A stretch of DNA of 64,000 nucleotides from positions 212,491,189-212,555,188 of the forward strand of contig NC_073302.1 of NCBI RefSeq assembly GCF_027595985.1, given 5' to 3'. A program made the position numbers and the translations under genes. This document shows, in pieces, positions 11,991-23,639 of this stretch. The notes beneath the pieces are model-generated. The model worked only from the letters and a program-made list of their open reading frames with translations. It was not told the DNA's origin and made no database searches. The stretch is from Sorex araneus. Its lineage: Eukaryota > Chordata > Mammalia > Eulipotyphla > Soricidae. Each line of letters begins with the position of its first letter. Position 1 is the stretch's first letter.

Positions 11991-13329
11991 TGAACACTTA
12001 AAAACCAGATCCTCGGTCGAACCCATTTATCTCTGTTGATAGTAACATTTATCTAATCAGTACAAATCCTTTTGCCTCCTAAAATGATATATGTGAATGC
12101 AAAAGTGTTATTGAAATGTGACAAAATAATAGAATCACAAAAAATTAAAGCATAAGTTATATTAGAAATGAATAATCTGACCTACTCATAGTAAGGATGA
12201 AGATCTGACTTGAAGGGCTTAAAGTATGTAAGCAGTTAAATTTGGCCCATAGAAGTGTGTAGAGAAGGGAATATGTTTCAATGGGTTCTTGGATTTGTTT
12301 AACAGGGGAGAGACAGGAGGTAAAACATGTATCTTGTATATTTTGGTAGAATGAGTTGGCAACAATCTTGAAAAATCAAAAGTGAGTCAGTTCAGTCCTT
12401 AGACTGAAAAATGCTAGGAAAGTTTAAAATTCCAGAGTGCTTCTCAGAAATATTTTTAAAATAATACATATTTCTGTGCAGTTTATTGATCTGGAAAACT
12501 TTGCATGGCTCTCAGGAGATATGACTAAATACTCTAGTGCTCAACCTCTAACAGACAGTTTGAGGCTGGAAGAGGTAATATGTATATTAAAACATATCCT
12601 TGATCTATATTTCACAATTATATGATTACTATATATATGCATATGCATTCACATATATCCACATCCAGATATGTATCTCTGGTATTTTTTTAAAGAAGTA
12701 TTGGGTCATAGGGTTACTTAAACACTTCTCATTTATAACTTGCATTTTGGGAATCATTTAGTTATGCAAGATATCACCATGTTCAGTATATTTTTTTTAA
12801 ATAATAAACATGTCTAGTCAAAGAAGGCATTAATGAAGCAATTCCCCAAATAAAACAGCCCATGATATCTGAGTTGCAGCAGAGAGAGAGAGTGTGGTCT
12901 TTGTAGTCTAATCAAGATCACAAGACTTGTTTTGAGCGTCTGTCATCTTTAATTTTACGGCACTTCATTTCAGAGTAGGACTGCCAGGGTCACATGCAAT
13001 TAAAACACAGGCAAGATTTGTCTTGTGAAATCTTAACATAAAAAGTAATGTGTTACTCCATTTTAACTTTTCTACTGAACTCTGTGAACTCACTAATTAC
13101 TTTTCCCCCCTCTTGTCACCTTTTTGATATGACATGTATTTTATAGAGGAGATAGAAGTTTAGAATTTTTTTATACCATGCATACGATTGAGGATAACAA
13201 AATTAAACCAGAGAAAAAAGGAATGCTTTTTTTTTAGAAATACATTTTTTTTTTCAAAATATCTGAGTACTCCAGCTTCAATTACAAAGAAGCTCACAGA
13301 TCAAATTCTAGGAAATAACAGTTAATCTG
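11991..13329. other. No gene found
   Basis: AT-rich, with a short TA-rich run at 12628-12660 and a GA run at 12884-12894. Nothing coding. Confidence 0.5.
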
Positions 13330-13760
13330 CTTAACTAGGGCAGGTAGAAATGTAATAATGAACTAGAGATTTTATAGAGGCCAGGAAAGTGAATCGGAGT
13401 TTATTCTCTAGGGTGCGGGCAAAGGGGTTTTTTATATGATTGGCTGTGAAAAGCATTAAAAGCCAGCGCCAACGTGGAGATTTGGAGTGCGAGGAGGGTT
13501 GTTCCATGTTAGTGATCTGTAAATTGCATAGACCCTTATTAACCTTATTGATAAGGAGCTTAGGGAAGTCCCATTCAGACCGAAATATATTCTGCTTTTT
13601 GTTCTGCCGCCTGTCTCGTTTGCAATCCCAGTGCTTTGTATGAAGAGCCTTTATGCTGAGCCTCAAAATTCAGTGAGAGCAACTGCGCCTTTAAGTTAGA
13701 GCAAGGGAATGGAGGATGGAGTCAGACCTCGCACAGGGGACCCGGAGTCTGTTTAACTAG
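13330..13760. promoter_or_regulatory. Candidate conserved noncoding element
   Basis: Non-repetitive, compositionally complex sequence with little simple AT drift. It contains a 'ttgataagg' GATA-type site, 'gattggctgtg' (CCAAT-like on the minus strand) and 'cctttaagttag'. The antisense frame stays open for 111 codons without resembling a known protein. The wider region contains the developmental gene ZEB2 in mammals. Function is inferred only from texture; no conservation data were available. Confidence 0.3.
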
Positions 13761-16104
13761 TGCTTCGGACACCTGGAGAATGTTTGAAAATTTGGTGCTT
13801 AAAGAATCTTTTATATTGCTCCTCTTTCAATGCAGCTGGGGTCTGTAGGGATCAGGGGATTATTTTTGATACCTGTCGAAAAGAGTTATGTCTACACTGA
13901 TTTTCCATCCCTCACTACTAATTAACCTTATTGTATACAGGAAACAGTCTATTTAATACCTGCATTCTTTCTGTAATGCCAAGTAAAATGAAATCCAGTG
14001 TGAAATCTAGTTAGCATGTGCCTTTTTGAAGTCATTTTTAAGTTTCCAGTTTTAGTGACTGTGACCTTAGAACTGATAGCTAGAAAAATAGTGAACTCGG
14101 GCCAATTTGGGTTGCAATTGTTTTCTTTACCACTCTGAAAATTCACGTTTCACCTGGACTGGTGAGGAGATTGAAGAAACAGGACATCCTGAGGTGGACC
14201 ACATATTCATCTCTTCCATGTTGTCCTCTCACCACTATTCAAACCAGCCCCATCCTATGCCCTCCTAGACTAGTCTCTACACCGTCAACACCTCTTCCCC
14301 TTTCTTTCCATGTAGGAGGCTTGAAATAGACCTTTGAACACATCATGGCAAAGATATACAGAGGCGATGCCAATACACGCTGAAGGAGAGAAAAGAATCA
14401 GAGCCAAGGGTTGAAATTCTAAAGGAAATCCCATTGGTGGAATGTTTGCAAGGGGGAAAAAAAAGGTAGGGTCTTGCAATACAGAGCAGAAATTCCACTG
14501 TGTAAAATGTCACCAAATGATGTGGAAAATGCACAAGTCTTCAAGTATGCTGCGCAATATGGACTTCAAACACATTTTGCTAGTAACGTGCGAATGGTGA
14601 GCGCAAGTCCTGCTCTTAAAATGTATGCGTGTATATGTGTGTGTCAAGTAAACTTATCAGCTTAGATGGTGCCAGAGAGAAGTGAGGATTTTTCAGGCCA
14701 ATGTTCTGTATTTGCCAGACTTCTCACTTTTTCATACATTGGTCAGAGAGCCTATGCTTTGTAGCACATATCTAACAGGCAAAGTATCCATCTGACAGGG
14801 CAGGAAAGGTAAGTGGAAGATGCTGCTGGGTGTGACAATGCTTGGACTCTTCCCGACTGGAGCAGCATCTTAGAATTTGCTGTTAGTTTTGTATGCCTCG
14901 AGCCAATGAATCTCAATGTCTTTCTGCTGTTGAGTTTTAGCAGAGAAGTATATCTTGGGGGAATTTCTTAAATATCTAAGGAGGTAGATGAAAAGAATGT
15001 CTGTTTGATTATCCTCTTTATTCGGTGGGACTAGGATCAGTATGTATATGAGAAAGAGTCCACATTTAACTTGCTATGACTGGTAGAGAGGAATATGATG
15101 ATGAATCACATTTATATTTAATGTTGCTTATATATATATTTTTTAAATCTTGGGTCCCTAATCCAAAGAGTGTATACTGAACATCAACCATAGGCGTAGT
15201 GTAGCCACGCTCCCTCCCAGCTTTCTTAGCATGTCTAATTGAATGAGGAGTATTCTATAGAATCCAGCTGATTGCCTGAGAATTTTGTGAACACTGTATG
15301 CTTTATATCATGCACAAGATAACAAAAATCAGCTGGATAAAGCTTCAAGAGATGTATGCGTATATGTGTGTGAGCGTGTGTTTGTGAGTGTGTGTTTTCT
15401 CTGTGTGTATCCTACTGCCAGGTCTCTCACCAAGACAGCCAAACGTTTTCATTTTGACAACACTACCACAGAAAATTGTCATTTTTTTGTACAGGGTGTT
15501 CACTGTATTTCATCATTTGGATGATTCAGGATCACTCTCAGTCAGCTTGTGACACAACGTGTGTGTCTTGATGCTTGCCTCATTTTCAATTATATTTTAG
15601 AGGAAGAGTGCTGGGGACCCATTTTTTTTCCATCTTACACAGGACTCCTAAAGGACTGGATTTAATTTCAATACTATTATTTGGGAATCTAATATGATTG
15701 ATGATAAGTGAATTGATAAATATGACCCCATGCAGGATCAGATGACATAACGTTGAGAAGTCACCAAAACAGTTACTTGTAAGGATATGGGCAAAGAAGC
15801 CTCCAGTCTGTCCTCTTATAATGCAGCAAATTTGTCAGTACAATATCTGTAAACATGTAGGAAAGCAAAATAGTACTCCATGAGTGTTAAAATTATGATG
15901 GCAAGAACATGAATCCAACCATCTAAAGGTACTCTATATATATCTTTGCAAAACGATGTAATATCCTTTTTTCTCTTTCATGAAAATTTGAATGCAAGTG
16001 AAATTCCCATCAGGTGTTTTAACAGCAGAGCAACCAGGTATTCACATATGGAGTATAAATATTTAGGGTGTTTATGTACTCACATTTTTTCAGTTCCTTT
16101 CCCT
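13761..16104. other. No gene found
   Basis: Mixed-composition unique sequence, possibly more of the noncoding element upstream (13800-14170 keeps a similar texture). Overlapping short frames at 14285-14665 on both strands have no recognisable product. Confidence 0.45.
15356..15412. repeat. GT-rich simple repeat
   Basis: An interrupted (GT)n-like run: gtatatgtgtgtgagcgtgt, then tttgtgagtgtgtg. Confidence 0.75.
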
Positions 16105-16342
16105 AACTAAGCAAGCATATGGTATAGTGGTTAAGGCAGGGCCTCTAGAGCCATATGATTTAGAGTCAAATACTGACCTGACACTAACTTTGTGAACTCA
16201 GGTACCTCATTATTTTCCTCCTTAATTTCCTCAAATATAAATCAGAATAATAGTAACTCCCTCCCCAGGGTTGTGAAGGTTACGAACAAAACAGTATATG
16301 GGAAGTACAGTTCCTGGCACATAGCAAGCACTCAATAAATGT
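16105..16342 (+). repeat. Well-preserved MIR
   Basis: Nearly complete: 'atggtatagtggttaagg', 'cctctagagccatatgattt', the central 'tttgtgaactcaggtacctc', 'aggttgtgaaggttacgaac'-like core, and the hallmark end 'cctggcacatagcaagcac' with 'tcaataaatgttaac'. This is the clearest MIR in the window. A young SINE sits just beyond its 3' end. Confidence 0.9.
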
Positions 16343-16362
16343 TAACAATCAAAATTAGTCAT

Positions 16363-16541
16363 TTTTTTCTTTTTTTTTTTACTTTTTGGGTCACACCCAG
16401 TGATGCTCAGGAGTTACTCCTGGATATGCACTCAGAAATCACTCCTGGCAGTGCTTGGGGAACCATATGGGATGCTGGAGATCGAACCTGGGTCGGCCCC
16501 GTGCAAAGCAAACAGCCTCCTTTCTGTGCTATCGCTCTAGC
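16363..16541 (-). repeat. Type I SINE, full length
   Basis: The plus strand reads tail-first: T-run, 'ctttttgggtcacacccagt', 'ggaaccatatgggatgctgg', 'gatcgaacctgggtcggcc', ending 'gctatcgctctagctc'. Target duplication tcaaaattagtcat at 16349-16362 and 16542-16555. Confidence 0.93.
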
Positions 16542-17589
16542 TCAAAATTAGTCATCTTTAAAAGTTTAATTTATGCTGGTGGTCCTCTGGGTGGCAGAAT
16601 AACAATTACATAGGGGTGGTACCCAGGAAGAAATCAGGGACAGGTGAGGATTGAAAGACCTTATGATCCTCTGGGAATCCTTTGGAAAGAGAAAATGGTG
16701 GCCAGCATACTCATCTGATTTGAGTCTGATTTGGTCAAAATATCACGAGAGAGCTCTGCCAGACTAGTGTTCGAAGATCAGCATCAACCACCAAAAAGTC
16801 AGCTGGAACTGGACCTGCTCTAGAGCTCTGGGTAGCAACTGCCTTGGCCTTTGCAGCCCTAATGAACAGAGAGGGGGCGAAGTTCCTCTGCTCATAGGAT
16901 GCCACTCACCCATCTTGATCCCCACGTCTTATCACTGTCTCAACTCAGACTTGGACCATTGAGACTATGGCAATCATCTACATGGCAGTGCGGCCTCTAA
17001 TTTCTCCCTGCTTCAAATTCCAGTATGTAATTTTTCAGGAGAATCTTTCGATTTCTCATAAAGTCACTTTCCTACTTAACTACCTGCAGGGAAGCTATAT
17101 TGACTATAGATTCAATATAAAATGTCTATGTATGGAGTTTCAACTTTTTAGAGAGTGGTCCTGATCTTCTCTGGAAGCTCATAAAGTAAATTAAGTCAGA
17201 AAGTTAGACATCTAGTACCTACAGCCATTAGACATAATTCCTAGCTTCCTGGTGTAGATTGGTTTCCATTTACTTTATATCATTTGATTAGACTATTGTT
17301 TCTCAGTCTTTTTCTGACTCTGTCCCCCTTTACTTCATGGACAGCTATTTCTGGGGCCCAGACTTAGTGACACAAAAGCTTTAACCTGGTGTTCACGAAC
17401 GTGGAGATGCTTGCACAGTGCCAGATGTGTTTTAGTAAGTGACCTTCTAACAAAGCTTTCTCTTAACTCTGAGTTTTTGTTTTTGCACGAGAGATCTGAG
17501 GCTCTGTCAGCCTGTGTGCCCATTCCAACACTAGCAGCATATGCTTAAACTGGCAAAAACCTATACTTCTGACCCAGAGTGGAGCTTGG

Positions 17590-18030
17590 AGGTGCCACAG
17601 ATGTTGCCACGTTAACAAAGCCCTTGCCTGCTACCTCTTCATTCACACGGTTGTAGCACGCAGCAGCCATTCGGGTTCTTGTCCTCAAGCAGTCAAAATG
17701 GAAAGCAAAGGACAAGAGGGAAACGGCAGAATTCACTAAAGACATTCTTTAGGGAAACAGGAAGAAAGGGATAGTAGAGCAGGGAAGCGCCCAGTTATGG
17801 GAGGCATAACGAAGGGTTTGGAAGAAGGCTGAAGCCATTCCCCTTTATACCGTTTTAGCAAAGGTGGGTGGAAATTTCCTTATTAAGCCATAAGGATGTG
17901 GGCCATGTAAATAGCGGAGAAGATGCTGAGAAAATTAGCTGCTGGTGTCAGGATCTCAGGGCCTAGGTCAGCCAGGTTATCAAGCACCACCTGAGTCTCC
18001 CTGTGACCTTCCTGACCAGGCCATATCCCT
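17590..18030 (+). repeat. Diverged repeat, copy A of a direct pair
   Basis: Shares an ordered set of blocks with 23640-24080: 'gggttcttgtcctcaagcag', 'tggaaagcaa', 'gggaaaca', 'ttttagcaaaggt', 'ggtgtcaggatc', 'agggcct[a/t]ggtcag', 'ggttatca'. By eye about two thirds of positions agree, with indels. The family is not recognised. It could be LTR-type sequence or another mid-age repeat. No coding signature. Confidence 0.6.
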
Positions 18031-18822
18031 AATCTTGTCTCGTCTATTCTTTTGTCTCTCTCATTTCCCCTCTCTCCAGCTGGGGGCCTCTACTGCAGCA
18101 GGTGAAGAGGAGTGAAGAAATTATCTGGCTGCTTCTTGCTAAAAATGGTCCAAGTTTCAGGCCACTGAAGGAACCCTTGAAGAAAAGCAGTCTGTCCATG
18201 GGTCCTCTGTGGAAGTCAGATGGAATATCCAACCTGGACTTTCTTAGCATATGTAACTTAAGGATTGTGAACAGAAACAAGGGTTATTAAGGTGTTTATG
18301 TGCCAAGTATTTTAATGTGGATAAGAAATGAAAGACCCCAAACCTTATTTAATGAGACCACTTCCCCCAGCCCCTTGCAACACCAATCCTTGAGGCAGTT
18401 TTTTAACACCAATTTTGTTCAGAGCCAGTGTTGAGATATTCACTCCCCACCCACCCCAATCATGTGACTTAGAGGGGACAAGGACGTGATAGGAAAAAGG
18501 GAGACATAGAAGAGACTAGAGCTACTAGAGTTTATGCTTGTCTTTTAGAAGGGTCCTTTACAGTCATAACAGATGAGGAGGCCCCCATTTCAAAACTTTG
18601 AACAGAACCTACATATCCAGAGCAAAACACATTGCATGTTTTAGAAGGGTGTGGCTCATTTTGCTGATTTTACTTTGGATTTTGCCAGAAGTTAAATTTG
18701 GTTTTGCTCACGAAGTGGCATGTCCCTGAAATGAAGCATGGTTTTCTTTCCACCTTTATAATCCACATAACAATTTCATCCGTAATAAAAGTGGTAGTTA
18801 ATTTGAATAGGTGCTGTATGTA

Positions 18823-18998
18823 TGAGCAAGCTACCAAGAGTATCTCGCCTGCATGGCTGAGCCTGGCAAGCTACCCGTGGCTTTTTGATATGCCAAAAAT
18901 AGTAACAACAAGTCTCACGATGGAGATGTTACTGGTGCCCACTCAATGCAAATCGACAATGGGACGACAATGCCACTGACAGTGCTACAGCACAGTGC
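18823..18998 (+). repeat. Type II SINE, 5'-truncated
   Basis: Begins within the body at 'gcaagctaccaagagtatct' and continues 'ggcaagctacccgtggcttt', 'gttactggtgcccactc' to 'cactgacagtgctacag'. The tRNA head is absent. Confidence 0.9.
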
Positions 18999-19615
18999 TC
19001 TCTCCCCCTTCTTCTGAAACTTCTAATCATTCTGCCCTGTAACTCTTTATTCCATTTCACAATTACCTGGTTTCACTTTAAGACAGAATTTCTTTCCCTC
19101 CTGTAAGTTATCTCCATCCCTATCTGTCTAAAAGTACATCTCTCACTTCTTTGTGGTCAAATTTTAAAGGTTTATCTTTCTTCCTACAGCTTAATTCCCT
19201 AAGAAATTTCGAAACTAGCCGCTAATTATTCTTTCACATTCAGCACGACAAAGTTGTACTCTAGAGTACTTGTTTAAGTCTTCCTGCAGACTTCTAAGCA
19301 TGCAGCATTAGGTCGGTTCTGTAAGTGCCTGAAGACTTTAGGATGCTCACAAAGATCTTACAGCACAAAGCACACTTGGCAAGAAAGTTTTGCTTCATCT
19401 TGTAAATTAGGATTTTGATCAATTTCCAGCTACCCACATTACTAGTTATATACTTAAGACAACCAAAAACATTTTTAAGTGATTATACTTCCCACAAACA
19501 TACTCAAATGACCTGAAGTTAGACATAAATATAGGAGAAAGTAATTATGGAACATATTAAGAGTTCTTCTAGAACCTTCCTTGATTATCTATCATTTTTA
19601 TCAATCTGAGATTTT

Positions 19616-19759
19616 TTTTTTTTGCTTTTTGGGTCACACCCAGCGTTGCACAGGGGCTACTCGCGGTGCTCAGGGGACCATATGGGATGCTGGGAATCGA
19701 ACCCGGGTCAGCCTCATGCAAGGCAAACGCCCTACCCACTGTGCTATCACTCCAGACCC
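19616..19759 (-). repeat. Type I SINE with shortened body
   Basis: Antisense copy: 'gctttttgggtcacaccca', 'cgcggtgctcaggggaccat', 'ggaatcgaacccgggtcagc', 'gctatcactccagaccc'. Perfect 15-bp target duplication tcaatctgagatttt at 19601-19615 and 19760-19774. About 30 bases of the middle body are missing. Confidence 0.95.
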
Positions 19760-19931
19760 TCAATCTGAGATTTTCCTGAGAGTTTTATTCTGGAGAGTCT
19801 TGTCTCATAGGTTTAACACAGAAGTTCCTACAAAACACACCCATTTAAATATTTAAACACAGTAAAAAGTGAGTTCTCAAAGACTAAATTTCACCCAGTT
19901 TTTTATTAATAGTAAACTATATCCCCATTGG

Positions 19932-20165
19932 ACTGGAGTGATAGCACAGCAAGTAGGGTGTTTGCCTTTGCACATGGCAGTTGGGGTTCGATTCCTCCGT
20001 CCCTCTTGGAGAGCCTGGCAAGTTACCGAGAGCATCCCGCCTACACTGCAGAGCCTGGCAAGCTACCCGTGGCGTATTCGATATGCAAAAAACAGTCACA
20101 ACAAGTCTCACAATGTAGACGTTACTGGTGCCCGCTGGAGCAAACGGGATGACAGTGCTACAGTG
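19932..20165 (+). repeat. Type II SINE
   Basis: Head 'tggagtgatagcacagcaag', box B 'ggttcgattcc', body with both 'ggcaag' repeats, and a tail 'gatgacagtgctacagtg'. Target duplication ctatat[c/t]cccattgg at 19917-19931 and 20166-20180. Confidence 0.94.
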
Positions 20166-20724
20166 CTATATTCCCATTGGCTAGGCAGACTAATAATTTA
20201 GTTCAAAAGAAGTTATTACAATTATTTGTCTTTGTGTTTTTTTTATTAATTCCTCATTTTAAATAAAAAAAACTTGCAAGGGAGACAGACTTCTGGGTTG
20301 CTACTCTTTTTCAAGTTGCCTCTCCTGGTTAGTCTCAGGGCCAGTTCTCTTTACAAGGACAGTAGTCCTGGAGGGCAGAGCTGGGCTTTCCTTTAGAGTC
20401 CAACACTCTGTCTGGATGTCAACCTAATCCAGTCAACCTGGGATCATGAAAAATTTAAGTGGCATAAAACTCAGGGACAAAGGTTTATAGATTTTTTTAA
20501 CACTTTGGGTGACTTTCTTTCAGTCTTAGTTTAGAAGTTATTTGATTCAAAGGGCTTAAAAAACTTGCAATCCTGCTGTTCAACTGGTTCCATTCAGATA
20601 ACACAGGGTAATTTTAATAAATAACTATTTCAAGCATGACTAGAGGAACCTATGTTTTTAAACTAAGTTTTATATTTTGTACTAGTTTTGATATACCACA
20701 ATTTTCTAAAACCATAAATAAAAT

Positions 20725-21340
20725 TTTATTTTATTAAATCACCCTGTGGAAGATTACAATGCTTTCAGACTTAAGTCTCAGTTATACAATGCTGAAACAA
20801 CCATCCCTTCACCAGTGCCCATATACCACCACCACCAAAAAAAAAAAGCCAAAAAAAACCCCACACAGTATACCTCCCATCCCTCCCCCTCACCCCCCAC
20901 CTTGTGTGTGAAACTGATAAGTTTCACACTGATAAGTTTCACTTTACTTTCTGTTTACTTTGGTTACATTCAATATTTCAACACAAACCTCACTATTATT
21001 GTTAGGAGTACCCCATTAGAGTCAGACCTGTTGTGAAGAGAAATGAGGTTTTGGATTTCTGTACTTCAACAACTAAGTCCAGGGAGATTTCTTCCAGATA
21101 TTGGATCACTGCAAGCTTGAAAACCCTATCTATGGTAGTTATAATATGGCGGACACCACGCCCTTCATCCCCGGAGAGAAAGAGGCAAGAGAGAGAGAGA
21201 AATACCTTTCCCCTCTTGGGCGGGCACGGGGCCGCGGCTTAGTTCTCAGACTGGAGACATTCTGCAAGGAGTTGCCCATGCTGAAAGAGGTTTTGCTGGG
21301 TCTGGATTCACGCTCGTGCAGCTGCGGAGAGCCTTACTAA
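20725..21340 (-). mobile_element. Composite non-autonomous retroposon with L1-like 3' tail
   Basis: On the minus strand the 3' end (20730-20910) matches the 3' UTR end of the L1 copies at 21480 and 40758: polypurine block, 'gggcactggtgaaggga', then 'cagggtgatttaataaaa'. The middle (20910-21120) is AT-rich. The 5' portion (21130-21340) is GC-rich, with CpGs and a CT-rich run, and is unlike L1 coding sequence. It looks like a unit of about 610 bp that borrows an L1 tail for mobilisation. A short aaatttta repeat lies near both ends. It may instead be a rearranged L1 subfamily 3' end. Confidence 0.5.
20908..20942. repeat. 15-bp tandem repeat with hairpin
   Basis: actgataagtttcac occurs at 20913-20927 and 20928-20942. 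The first copy together with the preceding bases (20908-20927) forms an inverted repeat gtgaaac / gtttcac around a tgataa loop. Lies inside the composite retroposon. Confidence 0.85.
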
Positions 21341-21479
21341 ATTTTAAACAACAGTGAAAGTAAACATTTATGATGGCAGAGTTTATATAATCTCAAAAAC
21401 TCTTTAAATAGATTTTTATAATTATGCATAGAGGTACAAACATTGCTGAAATTACACCTTTATTTGTAAAAACGCCTAT

Positions 21480-22288
21480 TTTTTTTTTATTGAATCACCG
21501 TGAGATAGTTACAAGCTTTCATGTTTGGGTTATAGTCACACAATGACCAAACACCCATCCCTCCACCTGGGCACATTCCCCACCATCAATATCCCCAGTA
21601 TATCCCCCTTTCCCACCCTTCCCCTGCCTCCATGGCAGACAATATTTCCCATACTCTCTCTCTACTTTTGGGCATCATGGTTTGCAACACAGACACTGAG
21701 AGGTCATCATGTTTGGTCCATTATCTACTTTCAGCACACATCTCTCATCCCAAGTGATTCCTCCAGCCATCATTTTCTTAGTGATCCCTTCTCTATTCCA
21801 TCTGCCTTCTCCCCTCCACTCATGAAGCAGCTACCAGCCATGAGGCAACCCTCCTGGCCCTTGTATCTACCTTCCTTGGGTGTCAGCTTCATGTGATGTT
21901 ATTCTATACTTCACAAATGAGTGCAGTCCTTCTGTGTCTGTCCCTCTCTTTCTGACTCATTTCACTTTGTATGATGCTCTCCATTTATATCCACTTATAA
22001 GCAAATTTCATGACTTCATCTCTCCTAACAGCTGCATAGTATTCCATTTTTTAGATATACCAACATTTCTTTAACCAGTCATCTGTTCTATGGCACTCGG
22101 TTGTTTCCAGATTTTGGCTAATGTGAACAGTGCTGCAACGAACATATAGGTACAGATGTCACTTCTACTGTGATTTTTTTTGCATCCTCGGGATATATTC
22201 CCAGAGTGGTATTGCAGGGTCATATGGAAGCTCAATTTCTAGTTTTTGAAGGACTGTCCGTATTGTTTTCCAGGAAGGCTGGACTGAG
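21480..22288 (-). mobile_element. 5'-truncated L1 (3' UTR and ORF2 C-terminal fragment)
   Basis: The plus strand starts with a T-run and 'attgaatcaccgtgagatag', then the pyrimidine-rich complement of the L1 3' UTR. The ORF2 stop region lies near 21902, and ORF2 sequence continues to about 22288, where similarity to the copy at 46850 ends at 'ccaggaaggctgga'. The ORF2 remnant (about 130 codons) is broken. No convincing target duplication was found. Confidence 0.8.
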
Positions 22289-23639
22289 ATGTTGATGGGG
22301 GAGACTGCTTATCTCCATTATAGTTGCAGAGGAGAAAAAGCAATCCTTGGAAGGAAATTAGGACTGAAAATGTGGCTCCTTGTCCACTTATTCAGGGTAA
22401 GAAGTGGCAGTGAAAAAAATATGGCAGATGCTAGGCAAAGCAGAAGGAGAGTGAGCAACTAAGAGACTTCGAAGGAGAGCCTGAGAGCTAAGCGTTTCAG
22501 GTCAGTCTTATCTTTAGAAAAGAGGGCCAGGAGGTGAGCACTAAAGCCAGCCTGAGGAGGAGCTTCCTGCAGTTCCCAAACCCCTCATGCCTCCCTCCTG
22601 GGTGTGGCCTCTTCAGGCCAAACTTAAGAATCCCGCACAGTGGCACCCATGCCTTCTCAGAAACATGCTCCCCTACAGGGTCTAATAGGGCTAGTCTAAG
22701 TTGGCACTGACCAGTTCTGTTGGGCAAACCCTGCCTGGTCCCCTTTCAGAGGTGACCCTTTGTTTACTCTCCCTACCACCTTCCCTACCCAAGTCCCCTG
22801 ATCCTCTTCCGTTCTTGTCATGATATGGCTTGAAGAGAGATCTGAGTGCCACTCCTCTTGCAGGGGGGTTGGGTGGGGGCATGGTTCAGCATAACCCCAG
22901 AAGGTAGAAGAAAGAGAGGTGGATGAGGACAGAATACCTGAAAGGAAAGTCAAGCTTTCGTAGACATTTCTGTAACACTTGTGTTACAGGGGATTATCTA
23001 GAGTTGACTTTGCCAAGCCTAATAATACTCACGTCTTGAGCACAACAGCCACCCTCTTAGTTCTCATCTGGATGATGAATTCCTGCTATTTTGCGGGATA
23101 GACCCAACTTTGGCGCAAAATGTTGTCTGCTATGAAGCACAGCCTGAAAGCAGCATAGTGGAAAAGAGAAAAAAAGATAGAGGGGTCAGAGCTCCAAAAG
23201 GGGTCCTGAGTGATCAGATTTAAGAAACAGGAATGTAACTCAGGCTGAAGAAAAGAGAAATGGAGAAAGTAGAAACACCACCTGTCCTGGTCTTGAGGTT
23301 TCTTGAGGCATTTCTGAGGAATGTCTGAGAGAATGCTCTTAGCACCCTCCAGTTGCCCTTCCAGGAACCTGCTTTTATTCCTGGAGACTCAGAAGGAAGA
23401 TGTAGAGGAACCATTTGCAGGGTGAATAGAGTAGAGGGACCTTTTCCCCAGTGACTGAGCACCCAGGGAGAGAGGGAGCCTCGAATATCCCAAAGAGCAG
23501 CTTCGGGCAAGCTCGGCAGTTTTCCAGTATACCCTTTACCACCTTTGCATTAGAAGGCCGGAGGGAGAGATACAGGGTTGAGAGGGAAAGAGACAAGAAC
23601 TGAATTCAGTCTGTTTGCTTGGGTGGACAATGAAGAAGG
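22289..23639. other. Unassigned GC-moderate sequence between L1 and repeat copy B
   Basis: More GC-rich than its surroundings, with no clear exon or known repeat. It contains stretches such as 'caggaggtgagcactaaagc' and a tggcgc motif at 23111-23116. If 17590-18030 and 23640-24080 were LTRs, this would be internal sequence, but I found no gag, pol or env signature in any frame. Confidence 0.3.

Noticed and set aside
13331..13666. 111-codon minus-strand open frame
   Set aside because: No recognisable domain or homologue, no convincing start context or splice signals; overlapping frames on the other strand are also open.
19869..20201. 110-codon plus frame and opposite-strand frames
   Set aside because: Shadow of the type II SINE; the same peptide words recur at 3159, 18698, 32281, 43584 and 59663, always in SINE copies.
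23109..23125. Retroviral primer-binding-site-like motif (tggcgc...)
   Set aside because: Only six bases match well and no LTR end, gag or pol sequence is recognisable beside it.
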